Positions 1 to 6,239 of a DNA stretch of 8,770 nucleotides are shown in pieces. The notes below the pieces were generated by a model. The model was not told where the DNA came from and searched no databases. It saw nothing but the letters and a program-made list of their open reading frames with translations. The translations under genes and the position numbers were made by a program. How positions within the stretch are numbered: the stretch's first letter is position 1; every line of letters starts with the position of its first letter. The DNA is taken from the NCBI GenBank assembly GCA_964512305.1, contig CAZEIW010000088.1, positions 1 to 8,770 of the forward strand, written 5' to 3'. The stretch is from CAZEIW01 sp964512305 (GTDB lineage Bacteria; Pseudomonadota; Gammaproteobacteria; Burkholderiales; Burkholderiaceae_F).

Positions 1-1362
1 CGCGTCCTCGGCCGCCGGGTTGCGGCTCGTGCCGTCAGAATTCCTGCCCCGGTTCAGGAAGGTCGTGAATCCCTGCAACTGCTTCTGGTCGAGCGCGGTG
101 TTGTCGCCTTCCATGAAGCGGTCGAACGGCGCGTCGTTCGATACCGTGGTCTCCTCGTACATCTGCACCGCCATGCCGAAGAAGAGCGAGAAGTTCGCCT
201 CCATCAGGCTGTAGCCCTGGGGCGTCGTGAAGATCGAGTTCCAGTATTGCGGCTGGAAGGCGAGCTGGATCAGCGAGCCGTAGGTGGGGAGCAGTCCTTT
301 CATGCCGAGGGGTCGCGCGTAGATCCCCAGCACGCTGTCGGTCGGATCGACCTGCTGCTGGCCGAGCGGGATCACGTTGAGCAGTTTGCGGCCCACGAGC
401 GGGAACGGCCGGTCGAAGAACGCCATCTCCAGATTCGCGGTCGGCGGCGCCACGGCCTGCGAGGCGAGGCTCGAATTCGGAATCCGCACCTGCTTCTGCG
501 TCAGCCCGATGCCGAGCGGGCCCGAGACCCAGATCTTCGCGTTGGGGTCGAGCGGGCCGATCGCGTCGACGCCGTTGAAGATGTTATGCGCCCGGCCGTC
601 CCAGAAGTTGACGTAGTTGAACGTGGCGTTGATGAAGGTCGGCGCGTTGCGCGGCTCGACCCGCCGCGTATTGTCGGTGACGAGGCTCGCGTGCGGCTGC
701 TGGATGTTGAAGACCGGATCGACGAAACTCGCGCCGTAGTCGGCCGAAGGGGCGGGAAACAGGATCGGAAGCCCGGGGATCAGCGACAGGCCCACGCCCT
801 GGAAGCTTGCGCTGAAGGCGCCCTGCGACGACGCGACATCGTCGCTGTCGAACAGCACCACGCGCGCGGCGAAGTTCTTCTGGAGCGGATCCTGCAGCGC
901 GTGGAACGGGAAGTCGCCCGCCGTCAACGTGTAGTCGGGGCCGCCCGCGCCGGTGCGGGTGGGATTGAACACGGTCTGCTTCGCCGGGTCCGTATTCAAG
1001 AGGCCGGGGCTGAGCTGGTTGCGGCTGCGGTTGTCGGCGCCCGCGTGGAAGTGGCAGGAGGCGCATGCCTGGCCGTCGCTGCCGACCTGCGTGTCCCAGA
1101 ACAGGGCTTTTCCGAGTGCGATGGCCGCGGCCGTGGCCAATGGACCCGGGTTGAGGTACTCGCCACGGCTGCTCACCGGCGGAATCGGGACCGTCTTCAG
1201 CGAGTCGAGCCCGGAGGCTTTCGCCGCGGCACGCACGGCCGCGGGATCGACGAAGGGGGTGACCTGGGCCGGGGCCTGCTCAGCCACGAAGAGAAACAGC
1301 GATATGGGCAGCAGGACGAGCGCTGCCCGCGCCGTCACGCCGGCGGTCGATAGCGCGCGCAT
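1..1362 (-). CDS. Di-heme cytochrome c peroxidase (CCP/MauG family), 3' end missing
   Basis: Secreted c-type heme protein of the bacterial di-heme peroxidase family, whose members reduce hydrogen peroxide in the periplasm or carry out related MauG-type oxidations. The frame is open without a stop for 454 codons from ATG at 1362 to the window edge. Residues 1-33 form a signal peptide: basic start, hydrophobic stretch LVLLPISLFLFV, probable cleavage after APA. The N-terminal heme motif is CASCH at residues 100-104, in the context F-W-D-T-Q-V-G-S-D-G-Q. Family segments follow: RRVEPRNAPTFIN near 233-245 and NFWDGRAHNIFNG near 252-264. The stretch ALDQKQLQGFTTFL near 423-436 normally precedes the second CxxCH, which must lie beyond the edge. 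The start is supported by AGGAGGAGAGG just upstream. The region between the heme motif and WDGRA is longer than in classical CcpA of about 330 residues, so this is a larger subfamily. Whether it is a true peroxidase or a MauG-like oxidase cannot be decided without the C-terminal half. Confidence 0.88.
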   Translation of the reverse strand, partial: MRALSTAGVTARAALVLLPISLFLFVAEQAPAQVTPFVDPAAVRAAAKASGLDSLKTVPIPPVSSRGEYLNPGPLATAAAIALGKALFWDTQVGSDGQACASCHFHAGADNRSRNQLSPGLLNTDPAKQTVFNPTRTGAGGPDYTLTAGDFPFHALQDPLQKNFAARVVLFDSDDVASSQGAFSASFQGVGLSLIPGLPILFPAPSADYGASFVDPVFNIQQPHASLVTDNTRRVEPRNAPTFINATFNYVNFWDGRAHNIFNGVDAIGPLDPNAKIWVSGPLGIGLTQKQVRIPNSSLASQAVAPPTANLEMAFFDRPFPLVGRKLLNVIPLGQQQVDPTDSVLGIYARPLGMKGLLPTYGSLIQLAFQPQYWNSIFTTPQGYSLMEANFSLFFGMAVQMYEETTVSNDAPFDRFMEGDNTALDQKQLQGFTTFLNRGRNSDGTSRNPAAEDA

Positions 1363-1467
1363 CTTCGCACCTCTCCTCCTGACCGCGCGAATGCGGTCGT
1401 CCGGGTTCTCGGATGCGCGGAGTCTGCGTCAGTCGCTGTGCCGCTTCAATTCCAACCTCTACGTAAG

Positions 1468-1480
1468 TTCAGATACTGAA
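1468..1480. promoter_or_regulatory. 13-bp perfect dyad upstream of the peroxidase gene
   Basis: TTCAG-ATA-CTGAA is a perfect inverted repeat, 5-bp arms and 3-bp spacer, about 105 bp upstream of the peroxidase start in the bacterioferritin-peroxidase gap. The surrounding 40 bp are more AT-rich than the rest of the window, as expected of a promoter region. It does not resemble the 19-bp Fur box or an obvious OxyR site. It could be an operator, but a short dyad like this can also arise by chance. Confidence 0.25.
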
Positions 1481-1488
1481 AGGTGTTT

Positions 1489-1504
1489 GCCGGAGGACTC
1501 CGGC
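1489..1504 (-). terminator. Hairpin directly after the bacterioferritin stop
   Basis: The sequence immediately after the bacterioferritin stop codon is a perfect inverted repeat with arms GCCGGAG and CTCCGGC and a 2-base centre (effectively 6 bp with a 4-base loop). On the transcribed strand it is followed by AAACACCTTTC rather than a run of T, so it is not a canonical intrinsic terminator. It may act as a weak terminator or as a 3'-end stabiliser. Confidence 0.4.
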
Positions 1505-1984
1505 TCAGGACCCGATCTCCCCCATCGCGCTCTGCAGATAGTTGGGCAGCCCCAGCTTCTCGATCAGCTGCAGCTGCGTCTCCAGGTAGTCGATATGCTC
1601 TTCGGTCTGCTCGAGGATCTCGGCCAGGATTTCGCGCGAGACATAGTCCTGGACCGACTCGCAGTGCGCGATGGCCTCCTGATAGAGCGCACGCCCCGAC
1701 ATCTCGAGCTTCAGGTCGCGGCCCATGCAGTCCGGCACTTCCTTGCCGATCGACGGCTTGCCGAGGTCCTGCAGGCTCGGCGTGCCCTCGAGGAACAGGA
1801 TGCGCTCGATCAGCTTGTCGGCGTGGCGCATCTCCTCGATGGATTCGTCGTACTCGTGCTTGCCGAGCGCCTTCAGGCCCCAGTTCTTGTACATGCGCGC
1901 ATGCAGGAAGTACTGATTGACCGCGGTGATCTCCAGCGAAAGCGCCTTGGTCAGGAATTGGATGACTTTCTTGTCGCCGATCAC
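1505..1984 (-). CDS. bfr: Bacterioferritin
   Basis: Iron-storage protein of 159 residues, close to the 158 of E. coli Bfr. The family forms a 24-subunit shell with heme at subunit interfaces and oxidises Fe(II) at a di-iron ferroxidase centre. The whole length aligns with E. coli Bfr without gaps (from memory). Visible ligands are E18, Y25, E51, H54, E94 and H130, plus the heme-ligating M52 in the segment ESIEEMRHADKLIERILFLEG. Position 127, a bridging glutamate in E. coli, is threonine here (EQTEEHID), although E128 and E129 are adjacent. The start is a GTG at 1984: it gives the family N-terminus M-x-G-D-K-K-V-I-Q and has GGGGAG seven bases upstream. The gene lies 131 bp downstream of the Bax inhibitor gene, in a GC-rich gap where I see no convincing promoter, and 142 bp before the peroxidase gene on the same strand. 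The family call is near certain; the ferroxidase activity of this subunit is less so. Confidence 0.96.
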   Translation of the reverse strand: MIGDKKVIQFLTKALSLEITAVNQYFLHARMYKNWGLKALGKHEYDESIEEMRHADKLIERILFLEGTPSLQDLGKPSIGKEVPDCMGRDLKLEMSGRALYQEAIAHCESVQDYVSREILAEILEQTEEHIDYLETQLQLIEKLGLPNYLQSAMGEIGS

Positions 1985-2115
1985 GAAGATCTCCCCGGAT
2001 TCACGATCTGGTCGAAGCGCGGCCGGACGCGCCGCCCGCCCGCGCGGCCGAAGGGCGTGCGCTCATGCAGACGGCGCCCCCGGAAACGGCCGCGCCATCG
2101 CGCAGGCGGCAGCGG

Positions 2116-2817
2116 TCAGTCGCGGCGCGCGCCAAGCCCCAGGATCATCAGCAGGGCCTGGAACACGTTGTAAAGGCTCAGATAGACGCTCAGCGTCGCG
2201 CTGATGTAGTTGGTCTCTTCGCCGTCGCGGACGCGCCTGAGGTCGTAAAGGATGAACGCCGAGAAGATGCCGACCGCCAGCACCGACACCGTGAGCATCA
2301 GCGCCCCGGAGCGGATGAAGAAGTTCGCGATGCCGGCCACGAGCAGCATCACCGCGCCGACGAACAGCCATTTCCCCAGCGCCGACAGGTCGCGCTTGAT
2401 CAGCGTCGACATCGTCGCCATGCCGAAGAAGACCGCGCCGGTGCCGGCGAAGGCCGTGATGATGAGCCCGGCCCCGTCGGCCAGGCCCAGCACGAGGCCG
2501 AGCAGGCGCGACAGCATGACGCCCATGAAGAACGTGAAGCCGAGCAGCACCGCGACCCCGGCCGGCGAGTTCTTCGTCTTCTCGATCGCGGCGATGAAGC
2601 CGAACGCGCCGCCCATGAACACGATCAGGCTCAGGCCGGGTGTCATCGCGGTCGCGATCCCGGTCGCCAGGCCGATCCAGGCGCCCAGCACGGTCGGCAC
2701 CATCGACAGCGCCAGCAGCCAGTAGGTGTTGCGCAGGACGTGGTTGCGCTGGCGGACCCAGGAATCGGAGGCGGCGTAGCCGGTCTCGGGACGCAGGACT
2801 TCGAGGTCTTGATTCAC
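2116..2817 (-). CDS. Bax inhibitor-1 (BI-1)/YccA family membrane protein
   Basis: Inner-membrane protein of 233 residues, the usual size of bacterial BI-1 homologues (E. coli YbhL and YccA). The family has seven transmembrane helices. Some members conduct calcium, and YccA modulates the FtsH protease; the role of this protein is unknown. After a soluble N-terminus of about 30 residues come hydrophobic segments from NTYWLLALSMVPTVLGAWIG to the C-terminal LYNVFQALLMILGLG. The conserved ILYDLRRVRDGEETNYISAT near 195-214 carries the helix-6 aspartate. The second aspartate of the calcium-conducting di-aspartyl pair appears to be replaced in SVYLSLYNVF, as in YccA. The start chosen is GTG at 2817: it gives MNQDLEVLRPETGYA, and AAGG lies six bases upstream. 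The frame stays open further upstream to 3318, but that stretch encodes only intergenic repeat sequence. It is transcribed divergently from the urea operon. Confidence 0.92.
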   Translation of the reverse strand: MNQDLEVLRPETGYAASDSWVRQRNHVLRNTYWLLALSMVPTVLGAWIGLATGIATAMTPGLSLIVFMGGAFGFIAAIEKTKNSPAGVAVLLGFTFFMGVMLSRLLGLVLGLADGAGLIITAFAGTGAVFFGMATMSTLIKRDLSALGKWLFVGAVMLLVAGIANFFIRSGALMLTVSVLAVGIFSAFILYDLRRVRDGEETNYISATLSVYLSLYNVFQALLMILGLGARRD

Positions 2818-2849
2818 GAATGGCCTTCGGGGAAGCGTGGAAAAGAGGG

Positions 2850-2878
2850 AGTATGACCGAACGAGGTGCGTCGGGCAA
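2850..2878 (-). promoter_or_regulatory. Candidate sigma-70 promoter for the Bax inhibitor gene
   Basis: Reading leftward, TTGCCC (2878-2873) and CATACT (2855-2850) are separated by exactly 17 bases, each matching the -35 and -10 consensus at four of six positions. Transcription would begin near 2843 and give a leader of about 26 bases before the GTG at 2817. Position and spacing are right, but the match is moderate and could be chance. Confidence 0.35.
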
Positions 2879-2989
2879 AACGAGGTGTCGGGGGCGATGA
2901 TGCGGCTAAAAGCCCCGTCGTGGTGCGGGTCGATGAAAAGCGCACCGCGTGCGTGCGCCGCGCCCCAAGAGCAGTTCCCACTCCCAAAC

Positions 2990-3081
2990 AGTTTCCCCTC
3001 TCCCGCTCTCCCATAGTTTCCCCTCACCCGCTCTTCCAGTTTCCCCTCTCCGGCTCTCCCATAGGCTCCCCTCTCCCGCTT
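2990..3081. repeat. Degenerate tandem array, about 25-bp unit, four copies
   Basis: Three units begin AGTTTCCCCTC at 2990, 3015 and 3038, with lengths 25, 23 and 25 bp. A fourth begins AGGCTCCCCTC at 3063 and merges into the first palindromic element. Each unit contains a version of CCCCTCTCCCGCT, the left arm of the neighbouring palindrome. The array therefore looks like repeated or decayed half-palindromes rather than an unrelated satellite. Units differ at several positions, so it is not a recent duplication. Confidence 0.75.
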
Positions 3082-3105
3082 GCGGGAGAGGGGTAGGGGT
3101 GAGGG
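3068..3105 (+). repeat. Palindromic intergenic repeat, copy 1
   Basis: A perfect inverted repeat with arms CCCCTCTCCCGC (3068-3079) and GCGGGAGAGGGG (3082-3093) around TT, followed by the tail TAGGGGTGAGGG. The 38-bp unit recurs in opposite orientation at 3134-3171. From memory, elements with this core and a CCCTCACCCC-type tail are widespread between genes in GC-rich Proteobacteria. They behave like REP-type sequences and, if transcribed, could fold into a strong hairpin. Confidence 0.85.
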
Positions 3106-3133
3106 AAAGGGGCGCCAATGTGCCCTGCGCCGA

Positions 3134-3171
3134 CCCTCACCCCCGCCCCTCTCCCGCAAGCGGGAGAGGGG
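3134..3171 (-). repeat. Palindromic intergenic repeat, copy 2 (inverted)
   Basis: This is the same 38-bp element in the opposite orientation: tail CCCTCACCCCCG, then arms CCCCTCTCCCGC (3146-3157) and GCGGGAGAGGGG (3160-3171) around AA. Its 24-base tail-plus-arm stretch matches the complement of copy 1 at 22 positions. With a 28-bp spacer, the two copies make a larger inverted repeat spanning 3068-3171. Confidence 0.85.
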
Positions 3172-3196
3172 AGTGATCACGCGGGAGAGGGGAGTG
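3160..3196 (+). repeat. Duplicated half-element with a 21-bp period
   Basis: GCGGGAGAGGGGAGTG occurs at 3160-3175, as the right arm of copy 2, and again exactly at 3181-3196. The 5-base spacer ATCAC between them forms part of GTGATCAC. The second occurrence is a lone half of the palindrome and ends six bases before the candidate sigma-54 promoter of urtA. Confidence 0.8.
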
Positions 3197-3201
3197 CCAT
3201 C

Positions 3202-3216
3202 TGGCATGGAACTTGG
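3202..3216 (+). promoter_or_regulatory. Candidate sigma-54 (-24/-12) promoter for the urt operon
   Basis: TGGCAT-N5-TTGG resembles the sigma-54 consensus TGGCAC-N5-TTGC: the -24 GG is intact, the spacing is correct, and the -12 GC is changed to GG. Transcription would start near 3228, leaving a leader of about 48 bases before the urtA ATG at 3276. Nitrogen control of urea uptake through NtrC and sigma-54 is common in Proteobacteria, so the site suits its position. The -12 deviation is at a critical base, and I see no clear paired NtrC sites upstream. Confidence 0.35.
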
Positions 3217-3263
3217 ATCCGTCATTTCCCAAGGCGCCGACTCCGGCGTCCCGTTGCGACTTC

Positions 3264-3270
3264 GGGAGGA
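3264..3270 (+). promoter_or_regulatory. Ribosome binding site of urtA
   Basis: GGGAGGA, with its GGAGG core six bases before the ATG at 3276, is a near-ideal Shine-Dalgarno sequence. It decides the urtA start in favour of 3276 over the in-frame ATG at 3213. The ATG at 3213 would put 21 unrelated residues before the signal peptide and would fall inside the candidate promoter. Confidence 0.85.
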
Positions 3271-3275
3271 AAGGC

Positions 3276-4532
3276 ATGGACCGTAGGCGATTTCTGGGGG
3301 CCTCTGGCGCGGCCGCATTGTCGACCGCGATACCCGCCGCGTTCGGGCAGGACAGGACGCCGATCAAGGTCGGCATCCTGCACTCGCTGTCCGGCACGAT
3401 GGCGATCTCCGAAACGGCGTTGAAAGAGACCGCGTTGATGACGATCGAGCAGATCAACGCGAGCGGCGGCGTGATGGGACGGCCGGTCGAGGCCGTTGTC
3501 GTCGATCCGGCCTCGAACTGGCCGCTGTTTGCCGAGAAAGCGCGCCAACTGATCACCCAGGACAAGGTCGCGGTCGTGTTCGGCTGCTGGACCTCGGTGT
3601 CGCGCAAATCGGTTCTGCCGGTGTTCAAGGAGCTCGACCACCTGCTGTTCTACCCGGTCCAGTACGAAGGCGAGGAGCTCGAGAAGAACGTCTTTTACAC
3701 CGGCGCGGCGCCCAACCAGCAGGCGATCCCGGCCACCGAGTACCTCATGAGCAAGGACGGCGGCGGCGCGAAGCGCTTCTTCCTGCTCGGCACCGACTAC
3801 GTGTACCCGCGCACGACGAACAAGATCCTGCGCGCGTTCCTGAAGAGCAAGGGCGTGTCGGAGGCCGATATCGAGGAGATCTACACGCCGTTCGGTCACA
3901 GCGATTACCAAACCATCGTCGCCAACGTCAAGAAGTTCTCCGGCGGCGGAAAGACCTGCGTCATCTCGACCATCAACGGCGACTCCAATGTGCCGTTCTA
4001 CAAGGAGCTGGGCAACGCCGGCCTCAAAGCCAAGGACGTTCCGGTGGTCGCCTTCTCGGTCGGCGAGGAGGAACTGCGCGGCGTCGACACCAAGCCGCTG
4101 ATCGGACACCTGGCCGCCTGGAACTACTTCGAATCGCTCAAGAATCCGCAGAACGAGGCGTTCATCAAGTCGTACCGGGAGTACGCGAAGCGCAAGAACC
4201 TGCCCAACGCCGACAAGGTCGTCACCAACGACCCGATGGAAGCCACCTACATCGGCATCCACCTGTGGAAGCAGGCGGTCGAGAAGGCCAAGACGATCGA
4301 GGTCGAAGAGGTGATCAAGGCCGTCGGCGGACAGAGCCTCGCCGCGCCGTCGGGATTCACGATCAAGATGGACGAGCGCAACCACCACCTGCACAAGCCC
4401 GTGTTCATCGGCGAGGTGCGCGCCGACGGGCAGTTCAACGTGGTATGGAAGACGCCAGGGCCGGTGCGCGCGCAGCCCTGGAGCCCATTTATCGCCGGCA
4501 ACGACAAGAAGCCGGACACGCCGGTCGGCTGA
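3276..4532 (+). CDS. urtA: Urea ABC transporter, periplasmic urea-binding protein UrtA
   Basis: Captures urea in the periplasm and delivers it to the UrtBC permease. It is 418 residues long, normal for UrtA, and belongs to the type I periplasmic binding fold shared with the branched-chain amino acid and amide binders. The N-terminus MDRRRFLGASGAAAL is a twin-arginine (RRxFL) signal, with cleavage probably around residues 21-25 (AAFGQ), so export is likely through Tat. The mature protein opens with IKVGILHSLSGTMAISE and contains segments typical of UrtA: FGCWTSVSRKSVLPV, LLFYPVQYEGEE, FFLLGTDYVYPRTTNKI, TINGDSNVPFYKEL and NDPMEATYIGIHLW. These separate it from LivK and AmiC relatives. It is the first gene of the operon, downstream of the candidate sigma-54 promoter and a strong ribosome binding site, and 51 bp before urtB. 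Confidence 0.97.
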   Translation: MDRRRFLGASGAAALSTAIPAAFGQDRTPIKVGILHSLSGTMAISETALKETALMTIEQINASGGVMGRPVEAVVVDPASNWPLFAEKARQLITQDKVAVVFGCWTSVSRKSVLPVFKELDHLLFYPVQYEGEELEKNVFYTGAAPNQQAIPATEYLMSKDGGGAKRFFLLGTDYVYPRTTNKILRAFLKSKGVSEADIEEIYTPFGHSDYQTIVANVKKFSGGGKTCVISTINGDSNVPFYKELGNAGLKAKDVPVVAFSVGEEELRGVDTKPLIGHLAAWNYFESLKNPQNEAFIKSYREYAKRKNLPNADKVVTNDPMEATYIGIHLWKQAVEKAKTIEVEEVIKAVGGQSLAAPSGFTIKMDERNHHLHKPVFIGEVRADGQFNVVWKTPGPVRAQPWSPFIAGNDKKPDTPVG

Positions 4533-4539
4533 GTTCCTT

Positions 4540-4568
4540 CCCGCCCGCGGGAGGAGGAGGCGGGCGGG
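4540..4568 (+). promoter_or_regulatory. GC-only hairpin between urtA and urtB
   Basis: Arms CCCGCCCGC (4540-4548) and GCGGGCGGG (4560-4568) are perfectly complementary over nine G-C pairs, with an 11-base purine loop GGGAGGAGGAG. The hairpin begins seven bases after the urtA stop and ends 15 bases before the urtB ATG, and no T-run follows. A structure here commonly gives partial termination or protects the upstream mRNA, raising the binding protein relative to the permeases; that role is inferred. The loop also contains GGAGG. Confidence 0.6.
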
Positions 4569-4583
4569 GCCGGGACGTCGGGC

Positions 4584-6239
4584 ATGCAGGCACTTCCGAT
4601 CGCTGTGATCACGACGGCCGCCGCGCGCCGGTTGACGGCGGCCGCCGTTTTCACGTTGCTGTCGCTCGCGGGCGCGTGTGCTCATGCGGCACTCGACCCC
4701 GCGGCGCTGCGAGACCTCGCGGCCGACGACAGCGACGTCAAGATCGCCGCGATCCGGAAGCTTTCGGCCGGCGGCGACCCGGGCGCGGCCACGGTGCTGC
4801 AGGCGCTCGGCGAAGACGCGCTCTACACGGTGGGCAAGGGCGAGTCGCTGCGCATCGCGTTCGAATCGGGCGGGCGCCTCGTCGACGCCGCCAGCGGCAC
4901 CCCGATCGAGGCGGCCGCCGACAAGGAGGCGATCGTCATCAACAACCGGATCCGCGGCGCGCTCGACGACGCCCTCGGTGGGCTGCGGCTGTCCTCGCCG
5001 GATCGCGCGGTCCGGCTCGCGGCTGCCCGGCAGCTGCAGGGCGCCGCCGGCGAGCAGCTGCTGCCGGTCATCGAGCGCGCACTCGCGGGCGAGGCCGACC
5101 CCGAGGTCAAGGCGCTGCTGATCGACGCCCAGTCGTCGATCGCGCTCGGCAGCCTGGATCCCAAGGTGCGCCTGCGCGCGGTGCAGGCGCTCGCGGCGAG
5201 CAACAGCCCCCAGGTGAGGCAGACGCTGGCGACGATGATCACGCCGCAGCGCGACGGCAGCTTCCCGGAGGCCGACGCTGCCGTGCGCGCCGCCGCGCAG
5301 GCGTCGCTGGCCGAGATCGGCGCGCGCGTGCGCAAGTACGAGCTGGCAGCGAGCCTGTTCTCGGGCGTGAGCCTCGGCAGCGTGCTGCTGCTGGCCGCGC
5401 TCGGCCTCGCGATCACGTACGGCCTGATGGGCATCATCAACATGGCGCACGGCGAGTTCCTGATGATCGGCGCCTACGCGACCTATGCGGTGCAGAACCT
5501 GTTCCGCTCGGCCGCGCCCGGGCTGTTCGACTGGTACGTGCTGGCGGCGATCCCGGTCGCGTTCCTGGCCGCGGCGGCGGTCGGCATGCTGCTCGAGCGC
5601 GGCGTGCTGCGCTGGCTCTACGGCCGCCCGCTCGAGACGCTGCTGACGACCTGGGGCGTGAGCCTGCTGCTGATCCAATCCTGCCGCTCCGTGTTCGGGC
5701 CGCAGAACGTCGAGGTCGAGAATCCTTCCTGGCTGTCCGGCGGCTGGCTGCTGCCCGGCGGCGCGGTGATCCCGTACAACCGGATCATCATCATCGGGTT
5801 CGCTCTGACCGTGCTGTTGCTGGTCTGGCTGCTGCTCAACCGCACCCGCCTCGGCCTGTTCGTGCGAGGCGTGACCCAGAACCGCGCCATGGCGGCCTGC
5901 GCCGGGGTGCCGACGCACCGCGTCGACATGCTCACCTTCGGGCTGGGGTCGGGCGTCGCGGGCCTCGGCGGTCTGGCCCTGTCGCAGATCGGCAACGTGG
6001 GGCCGGACCTGGGGCAGGGGTACATCGTCGACTCGTTCATGGTCGTCGTGCTGGGCGGCGTCGGACAGCTGGCCGGAACCGTGATCGCGGCCCTGGGCCT
6101 GGGCGCGACGGCCAAGTTCCTCGAGCCGTTCTCCGGCGCGGTGCTGGCGAAGATCGCAGTCCTCGTCGGCATCATCCTTTTCATCCAGAAGCGTCCCCAG
6201 GGGTTGTTCGCGCTCAAGGGGCGCAGCGCCGAGACATGA
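4584..6239 (+). CDS. urtB: Urea ABC transporter, permease UrtB, with long periplasmic N-terminal domain
   Basis: One of the two membrane subunits that form the urea channel. It has 551 residues, far longer than a bare LivH-type permease of about 300. Residues 1-36 look like a signal peptide or first helix (RRLTAAAVFTLLSLAGACAHA, cleavage after AHA). Residues 37-250 are a hydrophilic, alanine-rich helical region resembling degenerate HEAT repeats (for example SDVKIAAIRKLSAGGDPGAA and PKVRLRAVQALAASNSPQVR), expected in the periplasm. The permease proper runs from about 251, with LGLAITYGLMGIINMAHGEF (NMAHGE at 286-291) and later SFMVVVLGGVGQLAGTVIAA. The C-terminus is FIQKRPQGLFALKGRSAET. The extension is, to my knowledge, common in proteobacterial UrtB. 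The ATG at 4584 lacks a strong ribosome binding site, but it is the start that precedes the signal peptide. The stop overlaps the urtC start in ATGA. Confidence 0.96.
   Translation: MQALPIAVITTAAARRLTAAAVFTLLSLAGACAHAALDPAALRDLAADDSDVKIAAIRKLSAGGDPGAATVLQALGEDALYTVGKGESLRIAFESGGRLVDAASGTPIEAAADKEAIVINNRIRGALDDALGGLRLSSPDRAVRLAAARQLQGAAGEQLLPVIERALAGEADPEVKALLIDAQSSIALGSLDPKVRLRAVQALAASNSPQVRQTLATMITPQRDGSFPEADAAVRAAAQASLAEIGARVRKYELAASLFSGVSLGSVLLLAALGLAITYGLMGIINMAHGEFLMIGAYATYAVQNLFRSAAPGLFDWYVLAAIPVAFLAAAAVGMLLERGVLRWLYGRPLETLLTTWGVSLLLIQSCRSVFGPQNVEVENPSWLSGGWLLPGGAVIPYNRIIIIGFALTVLLLVWLLLNRTRLGLFVRGVTQNRAMAACAGVPTHRVDMLTFGLGSGVAGLGGLALSQIGNVGPDLGQGYIVDSFMVVVLGGVGQLAGTVIAALGLGATAKFLEPFSGAVLAKIAVLVGIILFIQKRPQGLFALKGRSAET

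Larger units (their letters stand above)
2818..3275. other. Divergent intergenic region between the Bax inhibitor gene and urtA
   Basis: This 458-bp region has no credible gene. Short open frames run through it on both strands, but they translate the repeats and have no family resemblance. From left to right it holds a candidate promoter for the leftward gene (2850-2878), about 110 bp in which I recognise nothing (2879-2989), a repeat cluster (2990-3196), and a candidate sigma-54 promoter and leader for urtA (3202-3275). Confidence 0.85.

Noticed and set aside
247..1353. A 368-residue plus-strand frame over the peroxidase region
   Set aside because: The minus strand encodes a recognisable di-heme peroxidase with a signal peptide and CxxCH. 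The plus frame is Arg/Glu/Val-rich noise.
2866..3196. A CRISPR array or repetitive small protein in the intergenic region
   Set aside because: The units are 23-25 bp, degenerate and contiguous, with no unique spacers. The open frames there exist only because the repeat lacks stops.
2818..3318. Extension of the Bax inhibitor protein upstream to 400 residues, with Gly/Glu/Arg-rich repeats
   Set aside because: The extra residues come from translating the intergenic repeat cluster and the start of urtA. Family length and a ribosome binding site support the GTG at 2817.
3222..5918. An 898-residue open frame on the minus strand, antisense to urtA and urtB
   Set aside because: It is rich in Arg, Ala, Gly, Gln and His, with no recognisable domain. 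It lies opposite genes of certain identity, and long antisense frames are expected in high-GC DNA.
4265..6235. N-terminal extension of UrtC to 1041 residues, suggesting a giant fusion protein
   Set aside because: The extension reads urtA and urtB out of frame and has shadow-frame composition. The true urtC start is the ATGA overlap at 6236.
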